Below, piece after piece: positions 1-9,326 of a stretch of DNA of 64,000 nt. A program made the translations under genes and the position numbers. The DNA is from Oxalobacteraceae bacterium OTU3CAMAD1. GTDB taxonomy: Bacteria > Pseudomonadota > Gammaproteobacteria > Burkholderiales > Burkholderiaceae_D. Where the stretch lies: the NCBI GenBank assembly GCA_024123915.1, contig CP099650.1:3720001-3784000 (forward strand), read 5' to 3'. Position 1 is the first letter of the stretch. Each line of letters opens with the position of its first letter. Under the pieces are notes generated by a model, which saw only the letters and a list, made by a program, of their open reading frames with translations, made no database searches and was not told the DNA's origin.

Positions 1-506
1 CGGCGTTGCTATTCCTGTCGCGCGAGCCGAACGGCGCGGCGCTGTCCGAAACGACCCGGCTCGACCGCCTGGTCGCCGCGCTGGTGGACGACCATGCCCA
101 TCTGGTGGCGCGCAAGAGCGCGCGTTTCGTGGTGGAGGTGTTGCAGCCCTTGTCGTTGAACTGTCCCGAAGCGATCGCCCGCATCGTGGTCGGCAATCTG
201 TTGCGCAACGCGGCGGAGAACACCTACGACGGCGCTATCGCCGTGCGGCTGGCCGATGGGCGCCTGAGCATACACGACAGCGGCGCCGGCTTCGACACCG
301 TCGCGGCCGCGCGCCGCTACACCCAGGGCTTGCGCGAGTCGACCAAGCATGGCGGCGGGCAGGGGCTGGGGTTGTTCCTGATCCGCCGCGTGTGCGAGCG
401 GTTCGGATGGCGCTTGCACATCAGTTCGGACCCGGCGCGCGGCACCTTGGCCGAGATGGATTTTTCCGCCGTGGACGCGGCCCAGCCGCCCGGGCCCAAG
501 CGCTGA
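1..506 (+). CDS. Sensor histidine kinase, C-terminal part (partial)
   Basis: Only the last ~168 codons lie in the window; the 5' end is cut by the window edge. What remains is an ATP-binding catalytic domain of a two-component sensor kinase. Visible motifs are the N box (NLLRNAAEN), G1 box (DSGAGF) and G2 box with the flexible lid (GGGQGLGLFLIRR). The dimerisation/phosphoacceptor His domain and any sensor region must lie upstream. A cytoplasmic kinase core phosphorylating an unseen response regulator is expected from the family. The reading frame ends at TGA 504-506 and is followed by a perfect short hairpin. Confidence 0.85.
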   Translation, partial: ALLFLSREPNGAALSETTRLDRLVAALVDDHAHLVARKSARFVVEVLQPLSLNCPEAIARIVVGNLLRNAAENTYDGAIAVRLADGRLSIHDSGAGFDTVAAARRYTQGLRESTKHGGGQGLGLFLIRRVCERFGWRLHISSDPARGTLAEMDFSAVDAAQPPGPKR

Positions 507-522
507 CGCGACGTCGTCGCGT
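506..522 (+). terminator. Hairpin after histidine kinase
   Basis: Perfect 7-bp stem (ACGCGAC / GTCGCGT) with a 3-base loop directly after the stop codon. There is no clear T-run, so it may only be a 3'-end stabilising hairpin or part of a Rho-dependent end. Confidence 0.35.
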
Positions 523-625
523 TGGCCTGGTCCGGTGGCCGGTTTGTTGTTCTGCGTCAACTATCCGGTTTAATTGCCCCGCTACAATAATGTCTCCACC
601 ATGTATCGCGGCCGGAGGCAAATGT

Positions 626-2101
626 ATGAAGCAGGGCGTCAACCTCGGGATGGGCCAGGGCAGGCAGCGCGGCGCCATCGCCATCGTGTTCGGCCTGATG
701 CTTGCCTGCCTGATCGGCTTCGTCGGCGTCGCGCTCGATTTGGGGCGGGTGTACAACCGCCGGGCCGACCTGCAGGCGGTGGCGAACGTGGCGGCGCTGA
801 CGGCGGCGCGCCAGCTCAACGGCACTGCGGCCGGCATCAATGGCGCCACCACCCAGGCGTTGATCGCGATGAACGCACTCAAGTACCAATACAACCAGCT
901 GCCCGTTGCCTGGGACCAGCGGGCGCTGTCGTTCAGCGCCTCGCCCAACGGCGGCTGGGTCGATGTCGACACGGCCCGCGCGGCCCCCGACGGCCTGACC
1001 TACGCGCGCGTCGCCACCGGCGATCTCGACGCGTCGATGGGCAACATCGAGCTGTTCTTCATGCGCGTGCTGTCCGATGCGCTGTCTTCGATGGACGTCG
1101 CGGTGACGGCGGTGGCGGGGCGCTCGGGCATCGACGTCGCGCCGCTGGCGGTGTGTGCGCTGTCCAATATCGCGGCCGCCCCGCGCGCCAATCCGCTGCC
1201 GACCGCCAACGTCGAATTGGTGCAATACGGTTTCCGGCGCGGCGTCGCTTACGACCTGATGCAGCTCAATCCCGGCGGCACCGGCGCCGAGAATTTCGTC
1301 ATCGACCCGTTTTCGCCGCCCGGCGTCGCCGGCGCGCTGGCCAATATCGCGCCCGGCGTGGTCGGCCCCTACGTCTGCACCGGGCAACTGGGCATGCCCC
1401 GCGTGACGGGCGGCGCCCTGACGGTCGGCCGGCCGTTCCCGCTGGCGTCGCTGTTCAACCAGTTCAATTCCAGGTTCGACCAGTACACCGGCGCGCTGTG
1501 CACGTATTCCACCGCGCCGCCCGACACCAACATCCGGCAGTACGCGTTCGGCGCCGCCGGCAGCGGCACGCCATGGATGAGCGTGGCCCCAGCCGGGCAG
1601 GTGGCGCAATCGACGACGATCGACGGCAAGCTCTGGACCGTCGCCGATCCCTTGTCGCAGCCGCCGGGCACCACCGGCCCGATGTACGGGCCGCTGTGGG
1701 CCTACGCCCGGGCCGTGCAGTACAGCGCTTATGTGGCGGGCGCCGCCGAGCCGGCCGCCGGCTACACGCCGTTCGCCACCAGCGCCTGGAGCTCGCTGTA
1801 CGGGCCGGGGGCGCCCGGCGCCACCGGGTACCCGTCGGGCAGCTCGACGCCCTACCGGGCCACCAGCGGCGCCAACTTCCAGGCGCCGCCTTTGGCGCGC
1901 AAGGGAGCGGCCGGGCGCCGCGTGCTGAATGTGGCCTTGCTGTCCTGTCCGGTGCCGGCCGGCGCGCTGGCGACGGCCACGGTGCTTGGCATTGGCAAGT
2001 TTTTGATGACAGTGCCGGCCACCGCCACCAGCGTTCGCGCCGAGTTCGGCGGACTGGTGGCCGAGCAATCGTTGGGCGGCGCGGTGGAGCTTTATCCATG
2101 A
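626..2101 (+). CDS. TadG-like (Flp pilus-type) secreted/membrane protein
   Basis: 491 residues. The N-terminus is a short basic stretch followed by one hydrophobic segment (about residues 13-34, GAIAIVFGLMLACLIGFVG) and the RRADLQAVANVAALTAAR-type pattern typical of the Tad_N / TadE-TadG-like family (PF13400). The remaining ~450 residues are low-charge and rich in Gly, Ala and Pro, as expected for an extracytoplasmic region. The chosen ATG follows GGAGG at 614-618; the open frame extends farther upstream without a start that looks real. The stop overlaps the next start (ATGA), so the two genes are translationally coupled. No Tad ATPase, secretin or pilin gene is in the window, so a role in Flp pili is only by family resemblance. 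Confidence 0.75.
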   Translation: MKQGVNLGMGQGRQRGAIAIVFGLMLACLIGFVGVALDLGRVYNRRADLQAVANVAALTAARQLNGTAAGINGATTQALIAMNALKYQYNQLPVAWDQRALSFSASPNGGWVDVDTARAAPDGLTYARVATGDLDASMGNIELFFMRVLSDALSSMDVAVTAVAGRSGIDVAPLAVCALSNIAAAPRANPLPTANVELVQYGFRRGVAYDLMQLNPGGTGAENFVIDPFSPPGVAGALANIAPGVVGPYVCTGQLGMPRVTGGALTVGRPFPLASLFNQFNSRFDQYTGALCTYSTAPPDTNIRQYAFGAAGSGTPWMSVAPAGQVAQSTTIDGKLWTVADPLSQPPGTTGPMYGPLWAYARAVQYSAYVAGAAEPAAGYTPFATSAWSSLYGPGAPGATGYPSGSSTPYRATSGANFQAPPLARKGAAGRRVLNVALLSCPVPAGALATATVLGIGKFLMTVPATATSVRAEFGGLVAEQSLGGAVELYP

Positions 2102-2697
2102 GGCGCGCGGACCAACACGGCGCCCGGCGCCGGCGCGCCGCTGCCGGCACCGTAACCGCCGAGTTCGCCCTCGTGATCACGCTGTTCCTGGCGGTCGTCT
2201 GCGGCGTGGTCGAGATAGCGCGCCTGTTGTACATATTTAATACACTGCAGGTGGTCACGCACCGGGCGGCGGCGGCGGCCGCGAACGCCGACTTCAGCGA
2301 CGGGGCCGCGATGAGCGGCGTGCGCCAGCGCGCCATCTTTCGCGCTTCGGCCGGCACGCTGACCCTGGGCGCGCCGGTGACGGACGCCCACATCCGCATC
2401 GACTATCTGGCGCTGTCGGACGCCGGCGGCGGCGCGATGAACGAGATCCCGACCGGGTCGCTGCCGTCGTGCCCGGCCAACAACCGCGTCACCTGCATGC
2501 GGAACCCCTACGACTCGAGCTGCATCAAGATGGTGCGGGCGCGCATCTGCGACCCGGCCGACACCGGCCAATGCGTCCGGGTCGCGTATCAGCCGATGTT
2601 TTCCTTCATCGCCATACCGCTCAGCTTGCCGACGGCGCCGGCCGTCATGACGGCCGAGACGCTGGGAGCGCCGCCGGGGCAGGCGCCGTGTCCCTGA
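2098..2697 (+). CDS. TadE-like pilus-associated membrane protein
   Basis: 199 residues. Short basic N-terminus, then GTVTAEFALVITLFLAVVCG and a following VEIARLLY segment, the TadE-like family (PF07811) hallmark with Glu at the E+5-like position. The rest is probably periplasmic and has several cysteines (CPANNRVTC, SSC, IC, QC). Its ATG overlaps the stop of the TadG-like gene by 4 nt. Its 3' end overlaps the 3' end of the convergent RND permease gene by 53 nt, which is uncommon. Function beyond minor pilin/pseudopilin-like membrane protein is not shown by the sequence. Confidence 0.7.
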   Translation: MRRADQHGARRRRAAAGTVTAEFALVITLFLAVVCGVVEIARLLYIFNTLQVVTHRAAAAAANADFSDGAAMSGVRQRAIFRASAGTLTLGAPVTDAHIRIDYLALSDAGGGAMNEIPTGSLPSCPANNRVTCMRNPYDSSCIKMVRARICDPADTGQCVRVAYQPMFSFIAIPLSLPTAPAVMTAETLGAPPGQAPCP

Positions 2698-5600
2698 GCG
2701 GCGGCTGCTGGTCCGGCCGGATCTTGAACCAGATCGAATACATCGCCGGCAGGAACACCAGGGTCAGGACCGTGCCGGCGAACGTGCCGCCGATCAGGGT
2801 GTAGGCCAGCGTGCCCCAGAACACCGAATGGGTCAGCGGGATGAAGGCCAGGATCGCCGCCAGCGCGGTCAGCACCACCGGCCGCGCGCGCTGCACGGTG
2901 GCTTCGACCACCGCCTGGAACGGCGCCAATCCCGCCTGTTCGTTGTGGTGGATCTGCCCGATCAGGATCAGGGTGTTGCGCATCAGGATGCCCGACAGCG
3001 CGATCAGCCCGACCAGCGCGTTGATGCCGAACGGCTGCGCGAACAGCAGCAGGGTCGGCACCACGCCGATCAGGCCCAGCGGGCTGGTCAGGAAGACCAT
3101 CACCATCGCCGAGATCGAGCGCACCTGGAAGATCAGAATCAGCAAGGTGACGGCCAGCATGATGGGGAACAGCGGCAACATCGCTTGCATTGCCTTGCCC
3201 GATTCCTCGATGGAGCCGGCCTCGTCCAAGCGGTAGCCGGCCGGCAACTTGTCCTTGATGGGCTTCAACTGCGCGGTCATCGCGGCCGATACATCAGGCG
3301 GCTGCAAACCCTCGGCGATATCGCCGCGCACGGTGATGGTCGGCACGCGGTCGCGCCGGCGCATGACCGGTTCCTCGGCGCGCACGTCGACCGTGCCCAC
3401 CTGCGACAGCGGCACGCGCTGGCCGTTGGCGCCGGTCAGGGTGAAGTCGGCGATCCGGGCCGGATCGAGCCGCGCATCGCCGGCCGAGCGCGCCACCACC
3501 TGCACCGTGCGGATGTCTTCGCGCACGGCCGTCAGCGGCACGCCGCTGAGCAGGAACTGCAGCTGCTGCGCCACGGCGCTCGAACTCAGCCCGACGGCCT
3601 GCAAACGGTCCTGCTGCAACGTGAAGTGCAGGGTCGGCGCGCGCGTGCCCCAGTCGTTGTTCACGGTGCGCATCATCGGACTGGCGTTCATGACTTGCTG
3701 TACCTCGGCCGCGATGGCGCGCAGCTTGTCCGGGTCCGGCCCGCTGAGACGGTAGGCGACCGGGAACGGCGAGTACGGTCCGAACACGAGCTGGGTGACG
3801 CGCACGCGCGCCTCGGGGGCGATGCCGTCGGCGACGGCCTGGCGCAGGCGGTGCTTGAGCGCCTCGCGTTCCTCCTGGTTGTCGGTGCGCACGACGATCT
3901 TGGCGAACGATGGATCGGGCAGTTCCGGTCCCATCGCCAGATAGAAGCGCGGCGCGCCCTGGCCGATGTAGGCGGTGACGATCTTCGCCTCCGCTTGCTT
4001 GGCCAGCCAGGCCTCGACCTTGGCGGTGCTGGCGCCGGTCTGGGCGATGGAAGAACCATACGGCATCTGCACCTCGACCAGCACCTCGGGACGGTCGGAG
4101 ATCGGGAAGAACTGCTTCTTGACGACGGCCATGCCCGCAATGGACAGCGCGAACAGGCCGATCACCGCGCCCGCGACCAGCCACTTGCGGGCGATCACGC
4201 GCGCCAGCACCTGGCGGAAGCGGTTGTAGCGCGGCGTGTCGTACAGCGCCTCGTGGCCGCCTTCGACCTGTTTGAGTTCCGGCAGCAGCTTGACGCCGAG
4301 GTAGGGCGTGAACACCACTGCCACCACCCACGAGGCGATCAGCGCGATGCCGACGATCCAGAACATATTGCTGGTGTACTCGCCGGCGGTGGAGCGGGCA
4401 AAGCCGTTGGGCATGAAGCCGACCGCCGTCACCAGGGTGCCCGAGAGCATGGGCGCGGCCGTGTGGCTCCAGGCGTAGGCCGAGGCGGCGATGCGGCTAT
4501 AGCCTTCCTCCATTTTGACGACCATCATTTCGATGGCGATGATGGCGTCGTCCACCAGCAGGCCCAGCCCCAGGATCAGCGAGCCCAGGGTGATGCGGTC
4601 GAAGTTCTTGCCGGTCGCGGCCATGACGATGAACACCACCGCCAAGGTCAGCGGCACGGCCGCCGCGACGACAATGCCCACGCGCCAGCCCATGCTGATG
4701 AAGCACACCACCATCACCACCAGCAGCGCGACGAAGAACTTGACCATGAATTCGTCGACCGCCGAGCTGATATTGACGGCCTGGTCGGTGACCTTGGTCA
4801 GCGTCATGCCCAGCGGCATGTCGGCGTTGATGGCGCCGACTTCCTGGTCGAGCGCCTTGCCCAGGTCGAGGCCGTTCCAGCCGTCGCGCATGATGATGCC
4901 CAGCAGCAGGGCCGGCTCGCCGCCGTTGCGGATCAGGAAGGTGGCCGGGTCCTCGTAGCCGCGCTTGACGGTGGCGATGTCAGACAGCTTCAGGGTGCGG
5001 CCCTGCGCCACGACCGGCGTGTCGCGGATCTTTTGCAGTTCGTCGAAGGCGCCGTCGAGGCGCAGGAACACGGACGGACCCTTGGTTTCCACCGAGCCGG
5101 CCGGCGTGAGCACGTTCTGCGCGTTCAGCGCGGCGAACACCTCCTGCGGGCTGACGCCAAGGGTCGCCAGGCGCTCGTGCGAGAACTCGACGAAGATGCG
5201 TTCCGGCTGCTCGCCGACGATGTTGACCTTTTTGACGCCGGGCACGTGCAGCAGACGCTGGCGCAAGGTCTCGGCGTCGCGCACCAGCAGGCGTTGCGGT
5301 TCGCCCTTGGCCTTCAAGGCGAACAGGGCGAAGGTGACGTCGGCGTACTCATCGTTGACCATCGGTCCGATCACGCCGGACGGCAGGTTGCCGGCCTCGT
5401 CGCCGACTTTCTTGCGGGCCTGGTAGAACTGCTCTTGCACCTCTCCCGGCGGCGTGCTGTCGAGCAGGGTCAGGGTGGTGAACGCCAGTCCCGGCCGGGT
5501 ATAGGTCTCGCTGCGGTCGTACCAGCGCAGCTCCTGCAGCCGCTTCTCAAGCTTCTCGGCGACCTGGTCCTGCATTTCCTTCGCGGTCGCACCTGGCCAG

Positions 5601-5764
5601 GCGGTGACGACGGTCATCACCTTGACGGTAAAGGCGGGATCTTCCGCCCGTCCCAGTTTAAAGAAGGAAACGACGCCCGCCAAAGTGATCAGGCAGATCA
5701 GGAAAAGGGTGACGGAGCGCTCGCGCACGGCAAGCGCCGACAGATTGAAACGACCCTCGCTCAT
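2645..5764 (-). CDS. RND efflux permease (inner membrane transporter)
   Basis: 1039 residues, the usual length for an HAE1/AcrB-type proton-driven RND permease. TM1 lies at about residues 17-37. Two large periplasmic loops follow TM1 and TM7. The TM4 signature GLGLLVDDAIIAIEMM carries the adjacent proton-relay aspartates D405/D406. The C-terminal TM block ends in VFLPAMYSIWF. It forms the pump with the adaptor encoded immediately upstream (4-nt ATGA overlap) and the divergent outer membrane factor at 7708. The substrate cannot be read from sequence. Its last 18 codons overlap the convergent TadE-like gene. Confidence 0.93.
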   Translation of the reverse strand: MSEGRFNLSALAVRERSVTLFLICLITLAGVVSFFKLGRAEDPAFTVKVMTVVTAWPGATAKEMQDQVAEKLEKRLQELRWYDRSETYTRPGLAFTTLTLLDSTPPGEVQEQFYQARKKVGDEAGNLPSGVIGPMVNDEYADVTFALFALKAKGEPQRLLVRDAETLRQRLLHVPGVKKVNIVGEQPERIFVEFSHERLATLGVSPQEVFAALNAQNVLTPAGSVETKGPSVFLRLDGAFDELQKIRDTPVVAQGRTLKLSDIATVKRGYEDPATFLIRNGGEPALLLGIIMRDGWNGLDLGKALDQEVGAINADMPLGMTLTKVTDQAVNISSAVDEFMVKFFVALLVVMVVCFISMGWRVGIVVAAAVPLTLAVVFIVMAATGKNFDRITLGSLILGLGLLVDDAIIAIEMMVVKMEEGYSRIAASAYAWSHTAAPMLSGTLVTAVGFMPNGFARSTAGEYTSNMFWIVGIALIASWVVAVVFTPYLGVKLLPELKQVEGGHEALYDTPRYNRFRQVLARVIARKWLVAGAVIGLFALSIAGMAVVKKQFFPISDRPEVLVEVQMPYGSSIAQTGASTAKVEAWLAKQAEAKIVTAYIGQGAPRFYLAMGPELPDPSFAKIVVRTDNQEEREALKHRLRQAVADGIAPEARVRVTQLVFGPYSPFPVAYRLSGPDPDKLRAIAAEVQQVMNASPMMRTVNNDWGTRAPTLHFTLQQDRLQAVGLSSSAVAQQLQFLLSGVPLTAVREDIRTVQVVARSAGDARLDPARIADFTLTGANGQRVPLSQVGTVDVRAEEPVMRRRDRVPTITVRGDIAEGLQPPDVSAAMTAQLKPIKDKLPAGYRLDEAGSIEESGKAMQAMLPLFPIMLAVTLLILIFQVRSISAMVMVFLTSPLGLIGVVPTLLLFAQPFGINALVGLIALSGILMRNTLILIGQIHHNEQAGLAPFQAVVEATVQRARPVVLTALAAILAFIPLTHSVFWGTLAYTLIGGTFAGTVLTLVFLPAMYSIWFKIRPDQQPPLRDTAPAPAALPASRPS

Positions 5765-6891
5765 GGCCGCGCTCCCGCTGTCGGGGCTGCCGTGGCCGCT
5801 GCGGCCGGCTGGGCCGCCAGGCGCACTTGCTCGCCTTCACGCAGCATATGCGCACCCAGCGCGACCACCCGCTCGCCTTGCTTGAGCTGGCCCGCGACAC
5901 GCGCGGTGTCGTCGCTGATGCGCTGGACCGTCACCGGCCGCCAGCCCACCTTCGCCGGTTCGCCCTGGATGACCCAAACGCCCGGCCCCTTGCCCTGATC
6001 GAACAGGGCGCCGATCGGCACCGACCAGCCGGCCTGGGCGGCCGCGTCGCCATCCGGTATCCGGATGGCGACCGTGGTGCCCAGCGGCGCATCGGACAAC
6101 GCGCCGTCGAGCACATAGTGGGCCTCGAAAGTGCGGGTCTGGCGGTCGGCGGCGTTGGAGAGCTGCCGCAACCTGGCCGTGACGGTACCGCCTTGGTTGC
6201 CGAACAGCGTGGCCTTGCCGGTCGAGCCCAGCGCCGGGCGCAGGGTTTCCGGCAGCTGGATAACGGCCTCGCGCTGGCCGGCGCGGGCCACGCGCACGAC
6301 GACCTGGCCAGCGCTGACGACCTGGCCCGGCTCGGCCAGCGTTTCCATGACCACGCCGTCGGCGTCGGCCACCAGTTCGCCGTAGCGGCTGGCGTTACGG
6401 GCGACCTCGGCCTGGGATTCGGCCGCGCTCAGCTGGGCCTTGGCGGCATCGGCCGCCGCCTTGACCTGGTCGTAGGCCGACGCCGAGATCGCGCCGGTGC
6501 CGCGCAGGTCGCGGTAGCGCGCCTCCTCGTCGGCCGCCTGGCGCGCGCGGGCGCGGGCGGCAGCGACCGTCTCCAGTTGGGCGTTGGCCGCCAGTTTCAG
6601 GTCGACCGGGTCGATCCGCATCAGCGTCTGGCCGCGCTTGACGCTTTGTCCGGCGTCGACCAGCCGCTCCAGCACCTTGCCGCCGACCCGGAAGCCCAGG
6701 TCGCTTTGCACGCGGGCGGCGACGGTGCCGGTGAATGTGCGCGAGGTGGCCGCGTCGGCACCCTCGACGGTGGCCGCGCGCACCAGCGGTGCGCCGGTGC
6801 GTGGGTCCGGGGGCGTCTTGTCGCCGCAGGCGGCGAGCGCGAGCGGCAAGACGGCAAGGACGGAGGTGAGAGCGTAACGATGGCCGAGCAT
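5761..6891 (-). CDS. RND periplasmic adaptor (membrane fusion) lipoprotein
   Basis: 376 residues. Lipoprotein signal LPLALAAC-G gives a lipidated cysteine near residue 22. A barrel-sandwich/lipoyl half (VGGKVLERLVDAGQSVKRGQ) is followed by an Ala-rich alpha-helical hairpin (about 100-180), the second lipoyl half and beta-barrel domains. The start chosen is the ATG at 6891 just before the signal peptide; an upstream in-frame start at 6951 would add residues through the operator region and is unlikely. It bridges the permease to the outer membrane factor. Stop and permease start overlap by 4 nt. Confidence 0.92.
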   Translation of the reverse strand: MLGHRYALTSVLAVLPLALAACGDKTPPDPRTGAPLVRAATVEGADAATSRTFTGTVAARVQSDLGFRVGGKVLERLVDAGQSVKRGQTLMRIDPVDLKLAANAQLETVAAARARARQAADEEARYRDLRGTGAISASAYDQVKAAADAAKAQLSAAESQAEVARNASRYGELVADADGVVMETLAEPGQVVSAGQVVVRVARAGQREAVIQLPETLRPALGSTGKATLFGNQGGTVTARLRQLSNAADRQTRTFEAHYVLDGALSDAPLGTTVAIRIPDGDAAAQAGWSVPIGALFDQGKGPGVWVIQGEPAKVGWRPVTVQRISDDTARVAGQLKQGERVVALGAHMLREGEQVRLAAQPAAAATAAPTAGARP

Positions 6892-6933
6892 GGGAATCCC
6901 GTTGAGAACTGAACAGGACACTATTCTGTAACT

Positions 6934-6959
6934 AGTGACTAAATTTGTCAACAGTCACT
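6934..6959. promoter_or_regulatory. Probable TetR operator upstream of adaptor gene
   Basis: Inverted repeat AGTGACT - 12 nt - AGTCACT, 43 nt upstream of the adaptor start. The same GTGAC/GTCAC half-sites recur in the tetR/outer-membrane-factor intergenic region. This points to one repressor controlling both transcription units of the efflux system. Confidence 0.6.
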
Positions 6960-6976
6960 TTCCCAAAACCACGTTT

Positions 6977-7594
6977 TTATGGGGACAGGCTGCGCAGCAC
7001 CAGACTGGAAAGGAGGGCCGGCGCCTCGGCGGTGTGATCGAGGCTGTGCTGTAAAAGCAAGGGATTGAGATACGGGCGCATCACCAGATGGATCGCCGCC
7101 GCCGTCTCGTCGAGCGGCGTCTTGCGCTCGAAATCCTCGCTCTCGCGGCCCTGGCGCAGCACGTCCTGCAGCAGCAGGCGGATGCGCTCCTCGTAGGCGC
7201 GCGCGGCCGGCCACTGCCCCGTCGCGGCCGAGGCGGCGATGTCGTACAGCTTGCGGTCCTCGAAGAACAGGCGCAGGCTCGATTCGACGGCGGCCTTGAA
7301 CAGGCGCCGCAGCTTCTCCGGCGGGCGGTCGGCGCCGTCGACGGCGGTCCTGATGTCGCCTTCGATCTCGCGCAGGCAGTCGGCGCAGATCTGCTCGCCG
7401 ATGGCTTGCTTGGATTCGAAGAACTTGTAGATATAAGCCTTGGAAAAACCGATGGCCTTGGCCAGGTCGGAGACGGTGGTTTTTTCGTAGCCGTACAGGC
7501 GGAAATGCTCGGTCGCGGCGGCGACGATCTGGTCGCGCACGTCGTGATCGGCGGGGCCTCGCGCGGAGGCGGGTGGGGAGCTCGGTGTGGTCAT
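6977..7594 (-). CDS. TetR-family repressor of the efflux system
   Basis: 205 residues, typical TetR length. The N-terminal helix-turn-helix is at about residues 24-70 (TTVSDLAKAIGFSKAYIYKFF with the YIYKFF recognition-helix pattern). The C-terminal ligand-binding and dimerisation half is helical and variable. Located between the adaptor-permease pair and the outer membrane factor, with inverted repeats at both flanking promoters, it is most likely the local drug-responsive repressor. The inducer is not predictable. Confidence 0.9.
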   Translation of the reverse strand: MTTPSSPPASARGPADHDVRDQIVAAATEHFRLYGYEKTTVSDLAKAIGFSKAYIYKFFESKQAIGEQICADCLREIEGDIRTAVDGADRPPEKLRRLFKAAVESSLRLFFEDRKLYDIAASAATGQWPAARAYEERIRLLLQDVLRQGRESEDFERKTPLDETAAAIHLVMRPYLNPLLLQHSLDHTAEAPALLSSLVLRSLSP

Positions 7595-7654
7595 TGGTGT
7601 TGGTTTACCTGTTTAGCCTACTTGGTGTTCCAAGATTACAGGGATTGTACAGCG

Positions 7655-7691
7655 AGTGACGATTTAGTGATATAGTCACCAAATCGTCACT
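7655..7691. promoter_or_regulatory. Operator cluster between tetR and outer membrane factor
   Basis: An 11-bp inverted repeat AGTGACGATTT (7655-7665) / AAATCGTCACT (7681-7691) encloses a second, weaker AGTGAT...GTCAC dyad. It ends 4 nt before the first possible start codon of the outer membrane factor gene and lies 61 nt upstream of tetR. Repressor bound here could block both divergent units. The half-sites match those at 6934-6959. Confidence 0.65.
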
Positions 7692-7707
7692 TACCATGGA
7701 AAATCCC

Positions 7708-9204
7708 ATGCCGCTTATTAAACGCTCTCTCCTGATACTCGTCGCCGCCGGTCTGGCGGGTTGCGCCGTCGGACCGGACTACAGCCGGCCCGCCACCCCT
7801 TTGCCCGAGCGCTACCTCGGACAAGCCGCCATCGAGCAGCGCCAGGCCGCCGCCGACGCCGACCTCGTCGCCTGGTGGGAAGGGTTCGGCGATGCGCAGC
7901 TGTCCCGCTACGTGACGTTGGCGCTGGCGCAAAACCTGGACCTGGCGCAGGCGGCGGCGCGCGTGGCCCAGGCGCGGGCCGGACTGGGCGCGGCCAATGC
8001 CGCGCTGCTGCCGTCGGGCAGCGTCAACGCCCAGGGCGCGCGCGCCTACCAGTCGGTGGAGACGCCGCTGGGGCAGGTGTTGAATGCGCAGCCGGGTTTC
8101 GACCGCTACGGCAATGCCTACGAAGCCAATCTCGGCGTCGGCTGGGAGCTGGACGCCTTCGGCGGCCTGCGCCGGGGGCGCGAGGCGGCGCTGGCCGACT
8201 ACCAGGCGTCGGAGGCGGGCGCGGTTGCGACCCGGCTGGCGGTGGCGGCGCATACCGCCGACATCTACATCGGCATCCGCGGCCTGCAAGCCCGCCTCGA
8301 CATCGCGCGCGGACAGGTAAAGACGCAGCAGGAGTTGCTGTCGACGCTCAATCTGCTATATGGCAAGGGACTGGCGGCGGAACTGCAGGTGCGCCAGGTC
8401 GAGGGCGCGCTGGCCCAGGTGCGGGCTTCGGTGCCTGAGCTCGAGGCGGGACTGGACGCGGCCACGAACGCGCTCGACGTGATGCTGGGCACGGCGCCCG
8501 GCACCCACCGGGACGCGCTGGCGAAGCCCGGCGCAGGGGCGGCGATACCGGTGGCCCCAAGCCTTGCCGGCACCGGCGCGCCGGGCGACCTGCTGCGGCG
8601 CCGGCCCGACCTGATCGTGGCCGAGCGCCGGCTGGCGGCGTCGAACGCCCGCATCGGCGTGGCGATCGCCGAGTACTACCCCAAGCTGTCGTTTAGCGGC
8701 CTGATCGGCAGCGCTACGTCTGTGTCCGGCGGCAACCTGTTCTCCGGCGGCGCCAGCCAGGCGGCTGGTGTGCTGGGCCTGCGCTGGCGCTTGTTCGACT
8801 TCGGCCGCATCAATGCCGAGATCGACCTGGCCAAGGGCCGCGAGGCCGAGTCGCTTGCCGCCTACCGGCTCGCCGTGCTGCGCGCCGCCGAGGAGGTGGA
8901 AAACGCCTTCTCGGCGCTGGTCAAGCGCGAGGACCAGGCCGGCATCCTCGGCGAGGGCGTCGAAGCGCTCGGGCGGGCCCGGGGCGCGTCGTTCGCGGCT
9001 TATCAGAAAGGCGTGGTCAGCCTGATCGAAGTATTGCAAGCGGATCAGAACCTGTTGCGCGCCACCGACGCGCGGGCGCAGGCGCAAACCGAGTCCGCGC
9101 GGGCGGCGGTGGCGGCCTTCAAGGCGCTGGGCGGCGGCTGGCAAGCGGGGCAGGCCGGGTCGGCGGGGGCCGTGGCGCTGGCCGGCGGGCGTTTTTCGCG
9201 GTAA
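7708..9204 (+). CDS. NodT-family outer membrane efflux lipoprotein
   Basis: About 498 residues from the ATG at 7708. An in-frame ATG at 7696 sits against the operator and lacks a ribosome site; the signal peptide (LLILVAAGLAGC-A) begins properly from 7708. The lipobox is LAGC. Two OEP/TolC-like repeats make the trimeric beta-barrel plus periplasmic alpha-tunnel; the second begins near RRRPDLIVAERRLAASNARIG, a standard NodT-family signature. It completes the tripartite pump with the divergently encoded adaptor and permease. Confidence 0.92.
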   Translation: MPLIKRSLLILVAAGLAGCAVGPDYSRPATPLPERYLGQAAIEQRQAAADADLVAWWEGFGDAQLSRYVTLALAQNLDLAQAAARVAQARAGLGAANAALLPSGSVNAQGARAYQSVETPLGQVLNAQPGFDRYGNAYEANLGVGWELDAFGGLRRGREAALADYQASEAGAVATRLAVAAHTADIYIGIRGLQARLDIARGQVKTQQELLSTLNLLYGKGLAAELQVRQVEGALAQVRASVPELEAGLDAATNALDVMLGTAPGTHRDALAKPGAGAAIPVAPSLAGTGAPGDLLRRRPDLIVAERRLAASNARIGVAIAEYYPKLSFSGLIGSATSVSGGNLFSGGASQAAGVLGLRWRLFDFGRINAEIDLAKGREAESLAAYRLAVLRAAEEVENAFSALVKREDQAGILGEGVEALGRARGASFAAYQKGVVSLIEVLQADQNLLRATDARAQAQTESARAAVAAFKALGGGWQAGQAGSAGAVALAGGRFSR

Positions 9205-9326
9205 TTGCCTAATAGTATATTGTGGAGATCGCCCATCACAATTAAGATTGTGAGATTGAAAACAAAAGTCGTTGCGGCACGCTGGCGTCATCGATCGCTC
9301 GCCGAAATGCGGAAAGTTAGCCGTTC

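Noticed and set aside
2828..5998. Very long plus-strand open frame (over 1000 codons) opposite the RND genes
   Set aside because: Shadow frame in high-GC coding DNA; the translation is His/Arg/Gln/Asp-rich low-complexity and overlaps well-supported genes on the other strand. The same holds for 10952-13618 (+), 18697-20844 (+) and 51819-55172 (+).
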